Shown piece after piece: positions 32,665 through 41,349 of a DNA stretch of 64,000 bases. Every line of letters starts with the position of its first letter. The first letter of the stretch is position 1. A program made the position numbers and the translations under genes. The notes under the pieces are model-generated. The model was not told the DNA's origin. It was given only the letters and a program-made list of their open reading frames with translations, and searched no databases. The stretch is from Candidatus Bathyarchaeota archaeon (GTDB taxonomy: Archaea > Thermoproteota > Bathyarchaeia > Bathyarchaeales > Bathycorpusculaceae): positions 1 through 64,000 of the forward strand of contig PLYI01000036.1 in NCBI GenBank assembly GCA_003151735.1. Direction: 5' to 3'.

Positions 32665-32820
32665 ATGCCCCTGTCCTGGAGCGGACCTACAATTGGCGGG
32701 CATCATGTTTCTGGGGCATTAAGTTTTCCACCTTTAGATGGTCAGCCTTCCTCAATAAAGCTTGTTTTGAAGGATGTATATGGATCTGACTGGACTTTCG
32801 AATGGGCTCTAAACGGGTAG
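32665..32820 (+). pseudogene. C-terminal fragment of a secreted beta-rich protein
   Basis: An open frame (from about 32640) encodes STTYMPLSWSGPTIGGHHVS and ends VYGSDWTFEWALNG before TAG at 32818-32820. It reads like the last strands of an immunoglobulin-like or DUF4352-like extracellular domain. No signal peptide or plausible start precedes it, so it is a leftover of a larger gene. The parent gene is not in the window. Confidence 0.45.
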
Positions 32821-32933
32821 ATCTTGGGTGTACCAGCTCTTAGCATAACGCTTGTTCAGGGTTTGTTCTAATTCTCTTCTAATTTTGTACATTAAATCTT
32901 ATATGATTAGGATGAAGTACTTGACGCATTGAG

Positions 32934-33144
32934 GTGAAAGAAACGGGTCTATTTACGCGGTATTGTGTCTTTTGCGGAAATAAGATAAAGAAGGGTCAAG
33001 ATATTGTAAGGCTTGAAAAGCATTTTGATTCAGAGGAACATGCCCAGCTTTATTCCAAAAAACTAGAAGAAAGCGGGCCAAACCTAGGATAATCACGCTG
33101 ATCATCAAGGTCATGGCTGCAGTTGTTACCCATATACTGTTTAG
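32934..33144 (+). pseudogene. Third zinc-ribbon/TRASH-like copy with a frameshifted tail
   Basis: A GTG start gives MKETGLFTRYCVFCGNKIKK, then LEKHFDSEEHAQLYSKK, and stops after ESGPNLG at 33092. In the next frame the lost tail continues as NHADHQGHGCSCYP, matching the His/Cys tail of the 32036 copy, to a TAG at 33144. One base change in length near 33088-33092 explains this. The core knuckle is intact, so a truncated 52-residue protein could still be functional. Confidence 0.65.
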
Positions 33145-33222
33145 TCTTTGTTTTCAATTACGATTTTTGAGAAATGAAGTTTGAATTTAAAGTGGATAAA
33201 GTTTAACGTTGTACATCTGACC

Positions 33223-33265
33223 TTTGTACTACTAACCTTCAGGCTTTGTCCGACGTTTCTTATAA
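33223..33265 (+). promoter_or_regulatory. Bipartite 43-bp promoter element, copy 7
   Basis: TTTGTACTACT, 11 bp, TTTGTCCGACG and TTATAA stand 131 bp before the spermidine-synthase-like gene and 47 bp before a small Cys-containing leader frame. Confidence 0.7.
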
Positions 33266-33311
33266 TGTATGGTTAAAGTTATAGTGGCACACAAACCTCT
33301 GAGAGCAAAAG

Positions 33312-33386
33312 ATGGCTTGCCACAGAATTGCAGAATCGTGCCAATGTTTCTCGGATGTTGGTTTAATCAGAGAAGATGAGGGGTAA
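33312..33386 (+). CDS. Possible Cys-containing leader peptide (24 aa)
   Basis: ATG opens MACHRIAESCQCFSDVGL and ends with TAA 10 bp before the 33396 start. It has three cysteines and one histidine and lies in the long leader downstream of promoter copy 7. It could be a regulatory leader peptide; no direct coding evidence beyond position. Confidence 0.3.
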   Translation: MACHRIAESCQCFSDVGLIREDEG

Positions 33387-33395
33387 TTTGAATTC

Positions 33396-35810
33396 ATGGA
33401 AAATCAACAATTGAGCAGACTTAAATTAGCGATATTACTATTTGGCGTTTTTGTAACTTCTTTTGGCGTACTTTCTTTTGAGATTAGCCTTACAAGAATC
33501 TTTTCTATCATGCTTGATTACCATTACACTTTTCTGGTTGTTTCATTAGCGTTATTCGGACTCGGCTTAGGAGGAGTAATAGCCCATTATCTGTCGAGCA
33601 AAACTTCTCTTAAAGATAATTTTAGCATGTTGGCAATTTTATCAATCATTTTCTCACTCCTAGTGACATTCTTAACATTGCTTACAGTCTCAGCTCCAAA
33701 TATGGACAATAGCCTTCAAGTTTTCATAATGTTTCTACCTTTCTTAGTGGCTGGCACGGTTTTAGCGATGGCATACAAAATATTCGTCAGCCGAAGCAGT
33801 CTGCTTCATTTTGCTGACCTTGTAGGCGCTGCGTTAGGTTCCCTTGCCATTGTCTTTTTCATCAATTGGGCAGGTGCTCCTTTAGCAGTTATTTTTGTAA
33901 GCGCAGTCATTTTGGTTTCATCGGTGCTATTCTCTTTAGCTTCAAAAAAGAAGCTGATTTTAGTAATTTCTCTTTTAGCAATCGTTGGTATCTCGCTCTT
34001 CGCTCAGTTTTCAAGTAACCTATGGAACATTCAGCCGGCTAGCAACCAGGGAAAAGAGCTTCAGGCATTCTTATCCGGAACGCCAGGCGCCCAAATTGTT
34101 CAAACGCAGTGGACTTCTTTCGGGCAAGTTGAACTCGTCGCTTCTCCTTCAGACCCTCATGAAAAGGTCGTTTTTGTTGACGGTGGTGCCGGTACGGCTC
34201 TTTATCATTTTAACGGTGATTTTAACTCGGCCGATAGTATTGTCCCTGCGTTAAGAAATTCAACAATGTATTTTCCGTACTATTTTGCAAATAAGGGGAG
34301 TTCTCTTGTGATCGGTCCGGGTGGGGGGGTTGATGTTTTAACTGCTTTGATGGCGGGAGTTAATCAAATCTATGCGGTGGATGTTAACCCTGGAATAGTA
34401 GACATAGTAAAACAGCAATCAGCATATGACGGAGGCATTTACACAAATTACAGCAATGTCCATGTCACCGTAGATGACGGACGAAGCTACATAAAGGGCA
34501 GCAACCAAAAATACGACAATATTATGCTTGATATACCTCTCTCTAAGACCGCTCAGGGGACACTTGGGTACTCATTAGCTGAAAACTACCTTTTCACAAC
34601 AGATTCCTTCACAGACTACTTAAATCACCTTAACGATGGTGGATTCCTAACGATTGTAGCTCATGATCAAACGGAAATCTACAAGCTAGTTTCGATAGCG
34701 TTCAAAGTCTTAGGTGCTCAAGGTTTAAGTCCCCAAGATATAATGGAGCGGATTGCAGTAGTTGGAAGTAGCAATATGATGGATATGTCCTCTCTACCAG
34801 TTTTTATGCTAAGTAAGACAGCGATTACGCAAGCAGAAGCTACCGCCATAAGTTCTAAAGCCAGTGAAGAGGGATTTGAAAACTTGTATTCACCTCTAAC
34901 TTTGTACACGGGATTAACCACTGGAACCTCAACAGATACGCATTTACCTCATTTAGCAACCGGTGAGATGTCAATCAACGACTTGGTTTCCATAGCACCT
35001 GTTAACTTGAATGCTCCAACAGACGATAGTCCCTTCTTCTATAATTTCGACTTGGGTGTCCCATCCATGCTAGTTCCACTGTTAGCAGGAGCAATTGTGC
35101 TATCTATAGTGGTGTCGGTCTTATACGCTGCTGCGAGACGACGTGAACAGGTAACCTTGAAAAATGGGAGTAAAATAAAGCTTAAATCCAAATTTTCAAC
35201 GTTCAAATGGTATATTTTTGCCTCATTAGGATTCGGCTTTATGCTCATAGAAATTGCCCTAATTCAAAAGTTCATCTTGTTCCTTGGAGAACCAACGTTA
35301 GCGATTGCAGTATCATTGTTTTCTTTGCTGCTTGCAGGCGGTATTGGAAGCTTTTTCAGCAGAAAATGGTTCAACGGAAAACAATACAACGCCTTCAAAA
35401 TATCTCTAATCATCGCCGTAGTAACGATAGTCTACATATTTGCATTGCCTTTTATTTTCAACGCTACCCTAAGCTACTCGGCATCAATACGATTCGTAAT
35501 TTCATTCGCCTTCATTTCTCCGCTTGGTTTCTTGATGGGCATTCCATTTCCTACAGCACTGGGTTACATAAAGCAAGAATTCGAAAATGACGCTGCTTGG
35601 ATGTGGTGTATAAATGGAGCCTTCTCAGTACTCGCCGGGGTCTTTTCCTTAGTTGTCGCTATGACCTTTGGTTTTAATGCGGTTCTTTTGCTGGGCGCAT
35701 TAACATATGCAGGACTATTTGTGATAGGAAGAAGGCACGAACTAAATAGTAGAGTTAGCAAGGTCAAATGGGTTAACACGAAAACACCTAAGTTAAAGAG
35801 AACTTACTAA
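33396..35810 (+). CDS. Membrane protein with central spermidine-synthase-like domain (804 aa)
   Basis: Six to seven membrane segments (about 13-215) lead into a soluble domain (about 225-500) with the SAM/decarboxy-SAM-type fold of spermidine synthases: VVFVDGGAGTALYHFN, VIGPGGGVDVLTALM, IYAVDVNPGIVDIV, VTVDDGRSYIKG and NIMLDIPL. Further membrane segments (about 560-775) follow. This fusion is known from many bacteria and archaea, but its reaction is usually unproven; aminopropyl transfer or export of a polyamine-like product is possible. It carries promoter copy 7, which groups it with the metal-linked genes. Confidence 0.8.
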   Translation: MENQQLSRLKLAILLFGVFVTSFGVLSFEISLTRIFSIMLDYHYTFLVVSLALFGLGLGGVIAHYLSSKTSLKDNFSMLAILSIIFSLLVTFLTLLTVSAPNMDNSLQVFIMFLPFLVAGTVLAMAYKIFVSRSSLLHFADLVGAALGSLAIVFFINWAGAPLAVIFVSAVILVSSVLFSLASKKKLILVISLLAIVGISLFAQFSSNLWNIQPASNQGKELQAFLSGTPGAQIVQTQWTSFGQVELVASPSDPHEKVVFVDGGAGTALYHFNGDFNSADSIVPALRNSTMYFPYYFANKGSSLVIGPGGGVDVLTALMAGVNQIYAVDVNPGIVDIVKQQSAYDGGIYTNYSNVHVTVDDGRSYIKGSNQKYDNIMLDIPLSKTAQGTLGYSLAENYLFTTDSFTDYLNHLNDGGFLTIVAHDQTEIYKLVSIAFKVLGAQGLSPQDIMERIAVVGSSNMMDMSSLPVFMLSKTAITQAEATAISSKASEEGFENLYSPLTLYTGLTTGTSTDTHLPHLATGEMSINDLVSIAPVNLNAPTDDSPFFYNFDLGVPSMLVPLLAGAIVLSIVVSVLYAAARRREQVTLKNGSKIKLKSKFSTFKWYIFASLGFGFMLIEIALIQKFILFLGEPTLAIAVSLFSLLLAGGIGSFFSRKWFNGKQYNAFKISLIIAVVTIVYIFALPFIFNATLSYSASIRFVISFAFISPLGFLMGIPFPTALGYIKQEFENDAAWMWCINGAFSVLAGVFSLVVAMTFGFNAVLLLGALTYAGLFVIGRRHELNSRVSKVKWVNTKTPKLKRTY

Positions 35811-35915
35811 AAAGTACCCATTGGCAAAAGGCACTTATGAGAGAGTTTAGCCCCCTATGGGTCATAACATGCGTCTCCTTACTGGAGCAGAATGGGCATG
35901 TGCGGTCGCCGGTAG

Positions 35916-36164
35916 AAAATAGCAGTCACCAGCCACCAGTATTCTTACAGCATCATTGAAACAAATATTTTTGGGTCAACAACCCCTTCACCATATGTTC
36001 CAGAGTTTCCTATCTTAACACTCGGTGCTATCTTATTGATAGGTTTAGTAATTTCTTCTTCAGTGCTTATTCTTTACAAAAATAGGGTCAACCGAGAAAG
36101 AATTCGTATAGCTTTGATGGGTCATACCCAAATTAATTCTGAACTATTCTCTTACGAAGTTTAG
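35916..36164 (+). pseudogene. C-terminal VPEFP sorting-signal fragment
   Basis: An open frame without start codon encodes TTPSPYVPEFPILTLGAILL, then a hydrophobic stretch and a basic end KNRVNRERIRIA, finishing with TAG at 36162-36164. VPEFP plus a membrane segment and basic residues is the recognised archaeal C-terminal sorting signal of surface proteins handled by archaeosortases. The rest of the protein is missing, so this is a relic. Its last 32 bp overlap the converging 199-aa gene. Confidence 0.6.
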
Positions 36165-36732
36165 GGAAAAATTTTGGCACTTCCCTTTGGTACTCTTTAT
36201 ACTTGTTCCCAAATCTCTCTACTAGTTCTTGGTCCTCCAGTGTAGTAGTTACGAAGTATGTTATCGCTAAGTCAATAACAGCAATTATTGCCACCGCAAT
36301 TGTGCCTGTTATAAAAAAGATCCCTGTTATGATTGCGGTATGTGCCCAATAAGACGGATGCCTAACGACTGAAAAAGGCCCAGACTTGATAAGGACAGGT
36401 TCCTCTGATCGCATATCCGGTTTTAATTCTGTATACCCAATTGTAGCTTTTAGTCCAATCAGCTTAGCGGTCCAAGCATGGAGGACAACGCCGGCAGCTA
36501 TTAGTATGATGCCTAAAACGAGAAAAGGCGTACCAAGTGTAATCTCATAGTAGAGAAGCGTTCCTTGCAGCAAATACAAAACAAAAGCTATAGGCACCCA
36601 TTGTAGCAGCGCTGCAAAATATGTCCAAATCCCCAATTTTCTCCAAAAATTAATAGCGAAATGTAGCTCGATTAAAAACATTGGAATAGCTGGCCACATC
36701 ATCACCATCATCAAAGCCAACTGATTAAACAT
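36133..36732 (-). CDS. Isoprenylcysteine methyltransferase-like membrane protein (199 aa)
   Basis: Five hydrophobic segments are visible. The C-terminal SAM-binding marks of the ICMT/PEMT family follow: SGPFSVVRHPSYWAH (the RHP motif) and LEDQELVERFGNKYKEY. The enzyme would methylate a lipid or other membrane substrate. The N-terminus is Met-rich. A second member is encoded at 52161-52754. The real substrate cannot be told from sequence. Confidence 0.8.
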   Translation of the reverse strand: MFNQLALMMVMMWPAIPMFLIELHFAINFWRKLGIWTYFAALLQWVPIAFVLYLLQGTLLYYEITLGTPFLVLGIILIAAGVVLHAWTAKLIGLKATIGYTELKPDMRSEEPVLIKSGPFSVVRHPSYWAHTAIITGIFFITGTIAVAIIAVIDLAITYFVTTTLEDQELVERFGNKYKEYQREVPKFFPKLRKRIVQN

Positions 36733-36827
36733 GAAGCAGCCTCAAAAAATGTTGATTAAGGACTCATTTAAACAAGATGGTAAAAAACCTGCCCAACGTT
36801 TAAAGTTAATTAACAATTTTACGGACA

Positions 36828-36879
36828 ACTATTACGGAAAAAAGATAGTTTTAGCCAACTATTACCGCAGTATGATAGT
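36828..36879. promoter_or_regulatory. Two tandem dyads ACTAT-N12-ATAGT before the Ni/Co permease
   Basis: Two 22-bp sites at 36828-36849 and 36858-36879 each have 5-bp inverted arms ACTAT/ATAGT around a 12-bp centre. They start 30 bp apart, about three helical turns. They lie about 140-190 bp before the 37020 gene and 95-150 bp before the divergent 36732 gene. They look like twin operators for a dimeric or tetrameric regulator. Confidence 0.55.
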
Positions 36880-37019
36880 GTTGCTGTTTTTTGGGCAAGT
36901 TCAATTCAACCTGTAATTAACTTTAGTTAAACATAGGTTAATAAGGGGATGGTGGGGATAAATTATCCAAGTCAGAGGGGTACGCGACGACAGAAACAAG
37001 TCAGTCGGCATCGGGCTTA

Positions 37020-38099
37020 ATGCCAAAAGAAAAAGTTACAATTATAAGTTTTTACGCAATAATAGCAGTCATCATAACGTTAGGACTTATAGCTTCCTTA
37101 ATTATAGGCAAAACTTACTTTGCATTAGCAGGCCTAGGCATAGTGGGTCTTGTGCTCGGGTTGCAACACGGCGTTGACGCTGATCACATATCCGCAATTG
37201 ATAACACAACACGGAAACTGTTGCAGGAGGGAAAGCGACCACTAACAGTTGGAATGTGGTTTTCCCTAGGCCACTCAACTCTTGTCGTAGTCTTGATATC
37301 TGCACTCACGATTGCAACCGAACAAGTTGCGAAGGCTATACCTACCTTTCAAACAACAGGCGCAGCTGTTGGTACTTTAGCTTCAGGCGCATTCCTTTTC
37401 CTCATCGGCATCGTTAACGTCGTTGTGGTGCTTGAAGTTTACAAAATATTCAAAGGATTAAGACAGGGCAAATTAACAGAAGCCGAATGTAATGATGCCT
37501 TGAACAAAAAAGGTTTCCTGAACACCAAAATCGGGAAATTATTCAAGATTGTTGAGCATCCTTGGCAAATGTACTTTGTAGGGCTTCTCTTCGGGTTAGG
37601 TTTTGAAACAGCTTCTCAAGCAGCGCTAGTTGCTCTGAGCGTAGGGCTTGGTGTCAGTTCAAATGTGCCCATGTGGATGATTCTTATAGTTCCAGTTATG
37701 TTTACAGCTGGCATGGTCTTGGTAGACACGTCAGATGGCATTTCAATGCGACTAGCCTATGGTTGGGCGTTTCTGAAACCAATGCGAAAAATATTCTACA
37801 ATCTAACCTTAACTATAATTTCTGTTTTGGTTGCTTTTTTGGTTGGAGGCATCGAATTAATTCAGGTGCTGTCCGGAGAGTTTGGCTGGACTGGCGTATT
37901 TTGGAGAATCCTTGACAACCTCAACTTTGAAACTTTAGGTTTCGGAATTGTCGGAATTTTCATAGCCTCATGGCTCGTCGCAATGGCATATTATAAATTC
38001 AAGGGATTTGAGAAAATCTCCTTCCAAAAACCAACACAGTTATCCTCAGTAAAAACAGACACTAGAAACAAGTCTCAACCAACAAACAGTTCCCTCTAA
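37020..38099 (+). CDS. NiCoT family nickel/cobalt permease (359 aa)
   Basis: The key motif GLQHGVDADHISAIDNTTRK (HxxxxDH) identifies the NiCoT (NixA/HoxN) family; GMWFSLGHSTLVV, LFGLGFETASQAAL and GMVLVDTSDG are the other conserved motifs. Eight membrane segments are expected. It would import Ni2+ or Co2+, fitting the NikR gene elsewhere in the window (60335). Tandem dyads upstream suggest tight metal-dependent control. The last 25 residues are polar and poorly conserved in style. Confidence 0.9.
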   Translation: MPKEKVTIISFYAIIAVIITLGLIASLIIGKTYFALAGLGIVGLVLGLQHGVDADHISAIDNTTRKLLQEGKRPLTVGMWFSLGHSTLVVVLISALTIATEQVAKAIPTFQTTGAAVGTLASGAFLFLIGIVNVVVVLEVYKIFKGLRQGKLTEAECNDALNKKGFLNTKIGKLFKIVEHPWQMYFVGLLFGLGFETASQAALVALSVGLGVSSNVPMWMILIVPVMFTAGMVLVDTSDGISMRLAYGWAFLKPMRKIFYNLTLTIISVLVAFLVGGIELIQVLSGEFGWTGVFWRILDNLNFETLGFGIVGIFIASWLVAMAYYKFKGFEKISFQKPTQLSSVKTDTRNKSQPTNSSL

Positions 38100-38288
38100 A
38101 GACTGGAAGGGAGCAAAAGGGGTCCTAGAAAATCTGTAAAACTTTTCTTGGACGGGCGTTCCGAAGTCAAACCCAAAACGAGAACTCAATAGCTTACGTG
38201 GGGGATTCTGGAAACGTCCGTATACAGCAAGTTTTAAAAAATAGGCAATTCTTATGACTCGATACTTCACTATAGATGAGGCAAGAGA

Positions 38289-38984
38289 TTGATAGCCCTG
38301 AAAAAAGTTTGGACAAACAATTATTTCAAAACAGTGTTCGCAATCGTGTTGATTATTACTATAGTTCTTGGCGTCTTCTTTGGTTTGCAGTTGGGACTTA
38401 AGACGTCCGACCCAATGTTGACTGTAATAAGCGGCAGCATGAGTATTCCTTATGATGCCAGCGACTATAACATTTGGTTAACTCTTACTCACCCGTTTGA
38501 CCGAACTCTAAGCGTAGGCGACATAATAATCATTCAAGGCATAAACATCAAAGATCTAAATACCAACTATCCAAATAGTGACATAATCGTATTCCGCAGC
38601 CCAATAAACGGCGAACTTATCGTCCACCGCATAATTGGCACAGAAGTTGTTAACGGCACCACATATTTCCAAACTAAAGGCGATGGAAACGGAAACCCCT
38701 GGCCACAAACCCCCAGAACGGGCTTTGACCCATGGGACAACAACAATCCACCCGGAGTCCCCCAAAACCTAGTAGTGGGCAAAGTGATTATGCGAATTCC
38801 TTGGTTCGGATGGATAACAATTGAAATGAGGACTTGGGCTTTACCTGTGGTTATTTCACTTCTTCTGTTGCTTGTGGTCATCGAATTCGTTATCCCAATA
38901 TTCAAAAATAATAAAAAAACAGAACCTCATAATGAAACCCAGCGGCAAGTCTTAATTAGACAAATTATTTTACTTCAAAAATAG
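38289..38984 (+). CDS. Signal peptidase I, archaeal type (231 aa)
   Basis: One N-terminal membrane segment (about 13-33) is followed by the catalytic serine in VISGSMSIP and by NGELIVHRIIGTE, where His takes the place of bacterial Lys as in archaeal and ER-type peptidases. DIIVFRSP and QTKGDGN complete the S26B pattern. A second membrane segment lies near the C-terminus (about 183-205). It cleaves signal peptides outside the membrane and would process the many secreted proteins encoded here. The start is TTG, with GAGG upstream. Confidence 0.88.
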   Translation: MIALKKVWTNNYFKTVFAIVLIITIVLGVFFGLQLGLKTSDPMLTVISGSMSIPYDASDYNIWLTLTHPFDRTLSVGDIIIIQGINIKDLNTNYPNSDIIVFRSPINGELIVHRIIGTEVVNGTTYFQTKGDGNGNPWPQTPRTGFDPWDNNNPPGVPQNLVVGKVIMRIPWFGWITIEMRTWALPVVISLLLLLVVIEFVIPIFKNNKKTEPHNETQRQVLIRQIILLQK

Positions 38985-39737
38985 CTGTTTCTTTGCAGGA
39001 ACTTTAGCTTTCTTTTCTTTCACGTATCAGGAGATGTAAGACATTTTCTCTTTTGGAATAAACTGGTTTTCCAATTCAGTTGAAAAATTTAGGAATCTTC
39101 CAAGCTTTGTGTTTGCCAAGTTTGGGTACAAGATAAAAATACCTTTTGAGATGGGTCAGGCTCAGGTTTAGTCGTAAATTTGAACCGTCTTTGATAGTGT
39201 ATCGTCGGCTTTTTCTAAAATGCTTTGTATGTGCTTAAATAATTGAGCGCATCCAATCGAACCCGTTTTTGGAGGATAATTTTGAACATTTTATCAGCAG
39301 AGTTGTCCGTCTTCTTTTCGCCGTTCCTATTTGATGCGAGAAACTTTATCCTTTCTTATCTGGTCAATGTTCTGAACCCTTTCAAGACTGCGTAAAAACT
39401 ATTTTCAATTTCAAAAAGTTGCTTAGTTTGTTGTGAATTGACAGAGCTTGTGGACGTGTTTTTACATATAAGACGCAATTTATTGAAATAAATTTGACTT
39501 TTCGCACAGTCTTATTCAGGCTCGAATCCAATGAATTTCGCTAAGGCTCTGGCTCAATTGAGTCTGCTTGAAATCCGGAAAAATAGGTTACAAATCACCT
39601 CATTGTTGACTAAGGCAGAAAAAAACAAGAAGAGACTTTATTGATTTTTTTGGAACCAAAACCGAAAAATTCAAGCGATCATATCTCAATAGTTTTAAGA
39701 AAGCTAGATATCAAAGCGTTAGGAGCAGAAATTCGTT
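38985..39737. other. Long intergenic region, no secure gene
   Basis: Two short frames are visible but not secure: 39282-39395 (TTG start after GGAGGATAATT, 37 residues, hydrophobic) and an ATG at 39531 encoding MNFAKALAQLSLLEIRKNRL and ending TGA (37 residues), which looks like the tail of a lost gene. AT-rich stretches near 39460-39490 (TACATATAAGA) could be a promoter. Nothing else is recognised. Confidence 0.35.
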
Positions 39738-40433
39738 ATGAGTTCATGCGGTAAATTCAAACACGTAATAGATGGGCAAAAGCAGCATTGGAATAAAATG
39801 TATACAGAAGATCCTGACTTCTTTGGCGAAGAGCCCAGTTATGCAGCTAAAAAAGCTGCTGAAATATTTAAAAAACAGGGCAAATTAAGCATCCTTGAGC
39901 TTGGAGCAGGACAAGGCAGAGACTCTTTGTTCTTTGCAAAAAGCGGTTTTAAGGTTCAAGCAATAGACTATAGCGAAAATGCTATCCAAGCAATCAATCA
40001 CAAGGCAAACAGCATGGGTTTATCACACTCTGTTTCAACAGTTCAACATGATATTCGAAAACCTCTGCCATTTGCAGGTGAGTCTTTTGATGGCTGCTAT
40101 TGTCATATGCTTTATTGCATGGCTCTTTGTACAAGCGAGCTTGAATCACTTTTTCAAGAGGTAAGAAGGGTGCTAAAACCAAACGGGCTCAACATCTACA
40201 CAGTGAGACATACTGGAGATGCCCATTACGGAAAGGGGATTTATAGAGGCGAAGATATGTACGAGGTCGGAGGATTCATTGTTCACTTTTTTAGCAAAGA
40301 GAAAATAGAACATTTGGCCAAAGGCTATGAAATAGTCAGTTTAGATGAGTTTGAGGAAGGCGAACTTCCTAGAAAACTTTTCTTAGTCGTACTCAGAAAA
40401 TACCCACAGCGGAGCATAATTGCTAGGAAATGA
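39738..40433 (+). CDS. SAM-dependent methyltransferase, TehB-like (231 aa)
   Basis: Motif I LSILELGAGQGRDSLFFAKS at about 52-71, VQAIDYSENAI and the tryptophan-containing start KQHWNKMYTEDPDFFGEEPS are typical of the TehB/thiopurine methyltransferase-like group, which often methylates metalloids or small toxic molecules. The Cys-rich segment FDGCYCHMLYCMALCTSEL in the middle is unusual and could bind a metalloid. It is followed 6 bp later by the nucleoside phosphorylase gene, so the two form an operon. Confidence 0.8.
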   Translation: MSSCGKFKHVIDGQKQHWNKMYTEDPDFFGEEPSYAAKKAAEIFKKQGKLSILELGAGQGRDSLFFAKSGFKVQAIDYSENAIQAINHKANSMGLSHSVSTVQHDIRKPLPFAGESFDGCYCHMLYCMALCTSELESLFQEVRRVLKPNGLNIYTVRHTGDAHYGKGIYRGEDMYEVGGFIVHFFSKEKIEHLAKGYEIVSLDEFEEGELPRKLFLVVLRKYPQRSIIARK

Positions 40434-40439
40434 TTAACC

Positions 40440-41249
40440 ATGGATTGTTCTCTTCCCCTTTTCAAACACGACCTTAACGCATCGACAGCATTCTCGCCAG
40501 AATCTGTTGTTAATGCCGTTCGTACAGGAAAACATCTTGAACCTGAACCGGTTCCGTCCGTTTGCGTGCTTGAATTTGACGGCGACCTGACCGATTGGCT
40601 TATTTCAACCGGCAAGGCGAAACATTGGAAGCCATGGGCATGTTTCCACACCAACATGTTTTCTTTACAGGTAGACGACATTACATGCGGTATCGTACCC
40701 CGCACCATCGGAGGACCGTACGCCGTTCTTATCGCCGAACAGATGAGGGTTTCAGGTGCACGCGTAATCCTTGGACTGACTTCAGCAGGTCGTGTAAGCC
40801 ACTCTATGCCCCTACCCGGGCTAGTTGTTGTCACACGAGCAATCCGAGATGAAGGAACATCCTACCATTATCTGCCACCAGCAGAAACAGTTGATGCGAA
40901 CCATAATCTGGCACAACTCTTGGAATCCGAACTCAAGAACCTCCCTCTTCCCGTCCTAACTGGCTTAACATGGACAACTGATGCTCCTTACCGCGAGACA
41001 GAGAGGCAATTATCCGAACATGCCAAAACTGGAGTACTAGCTGTAGAAATGCAAGCGGCATCTTTGTTAGCCTTCGCTGAGGCATATCAGTTTCCAGTGG
41101 GCATTGTGGCATATGTGACTAATGGAATAGGTCAAACGGGAGAACCTTTTGACAAAGGCACACGGCTGCAGGAATTTGAAATACTAAAGCAAGTTTGCCG
41201 TGCCGGCAAGCGTTTTGTCTCTTGTCTTGATCAAGTTGACAAACTGTGA
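40440..41249 (+). CDS. Nucleoside phosphorylase (uridine/purine type, 269 aa)
   Basis: The PNP/UDP family fold is shown by GIVPRTIGGPYAVLIAEQMR, VILGLTSAGRV, YHYLPPAETVDA and VLAVEMQAASLLAFAEAYQF, the substrate-binding ME motif. The enzyme splits a nucleoside with phosphate to base and ribose-1-phosphate. It is coupled to the methyltransferase gene upstream. Which nucleoside is used is not clear; methylthioadenosine or uridine are candidates. Confidence 0.85.
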   Translation: MDCSLPLFKHDLNASTAFSPESVVNAVRTGKHLEPEPVPSVCVLEFDGDLTDWLISTGKAKHWKPWACFHTNMFSLQVDDITCGIVPRTIGGPYAVLIAEQMRVSGARVILGLTSAGRVSHSMPLPGLVVVTRAIRDEGTSYHYLPPAETVDANHNLAQLLESELKNLPLPVLTGLTWTTDAPYRETERQLSEHAKTGVLAVEMQAASLLAFAEAYQFPVGIVAYVTNGIGQTGEPFDKGTRLQEFEILKQVCRAGKRFVSCLDQVDKL

Positions 41250-41349
41250 TTTCTTTTTAGTTTTTAAATTCTGAACAAAAAAAAAATAATACTCAAAAAA
41301 TAAGAAATGATATTGCTACTTACGTGGTGTTGGTTGCTGATTTATTAAT

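Noticed and set aside
36731-36916. 61-codon plus-strand frame upstream of the nickel permease
   Set aside because: It runs through the tandem dyads and has no protein-like features; more likely regulatory DNA.
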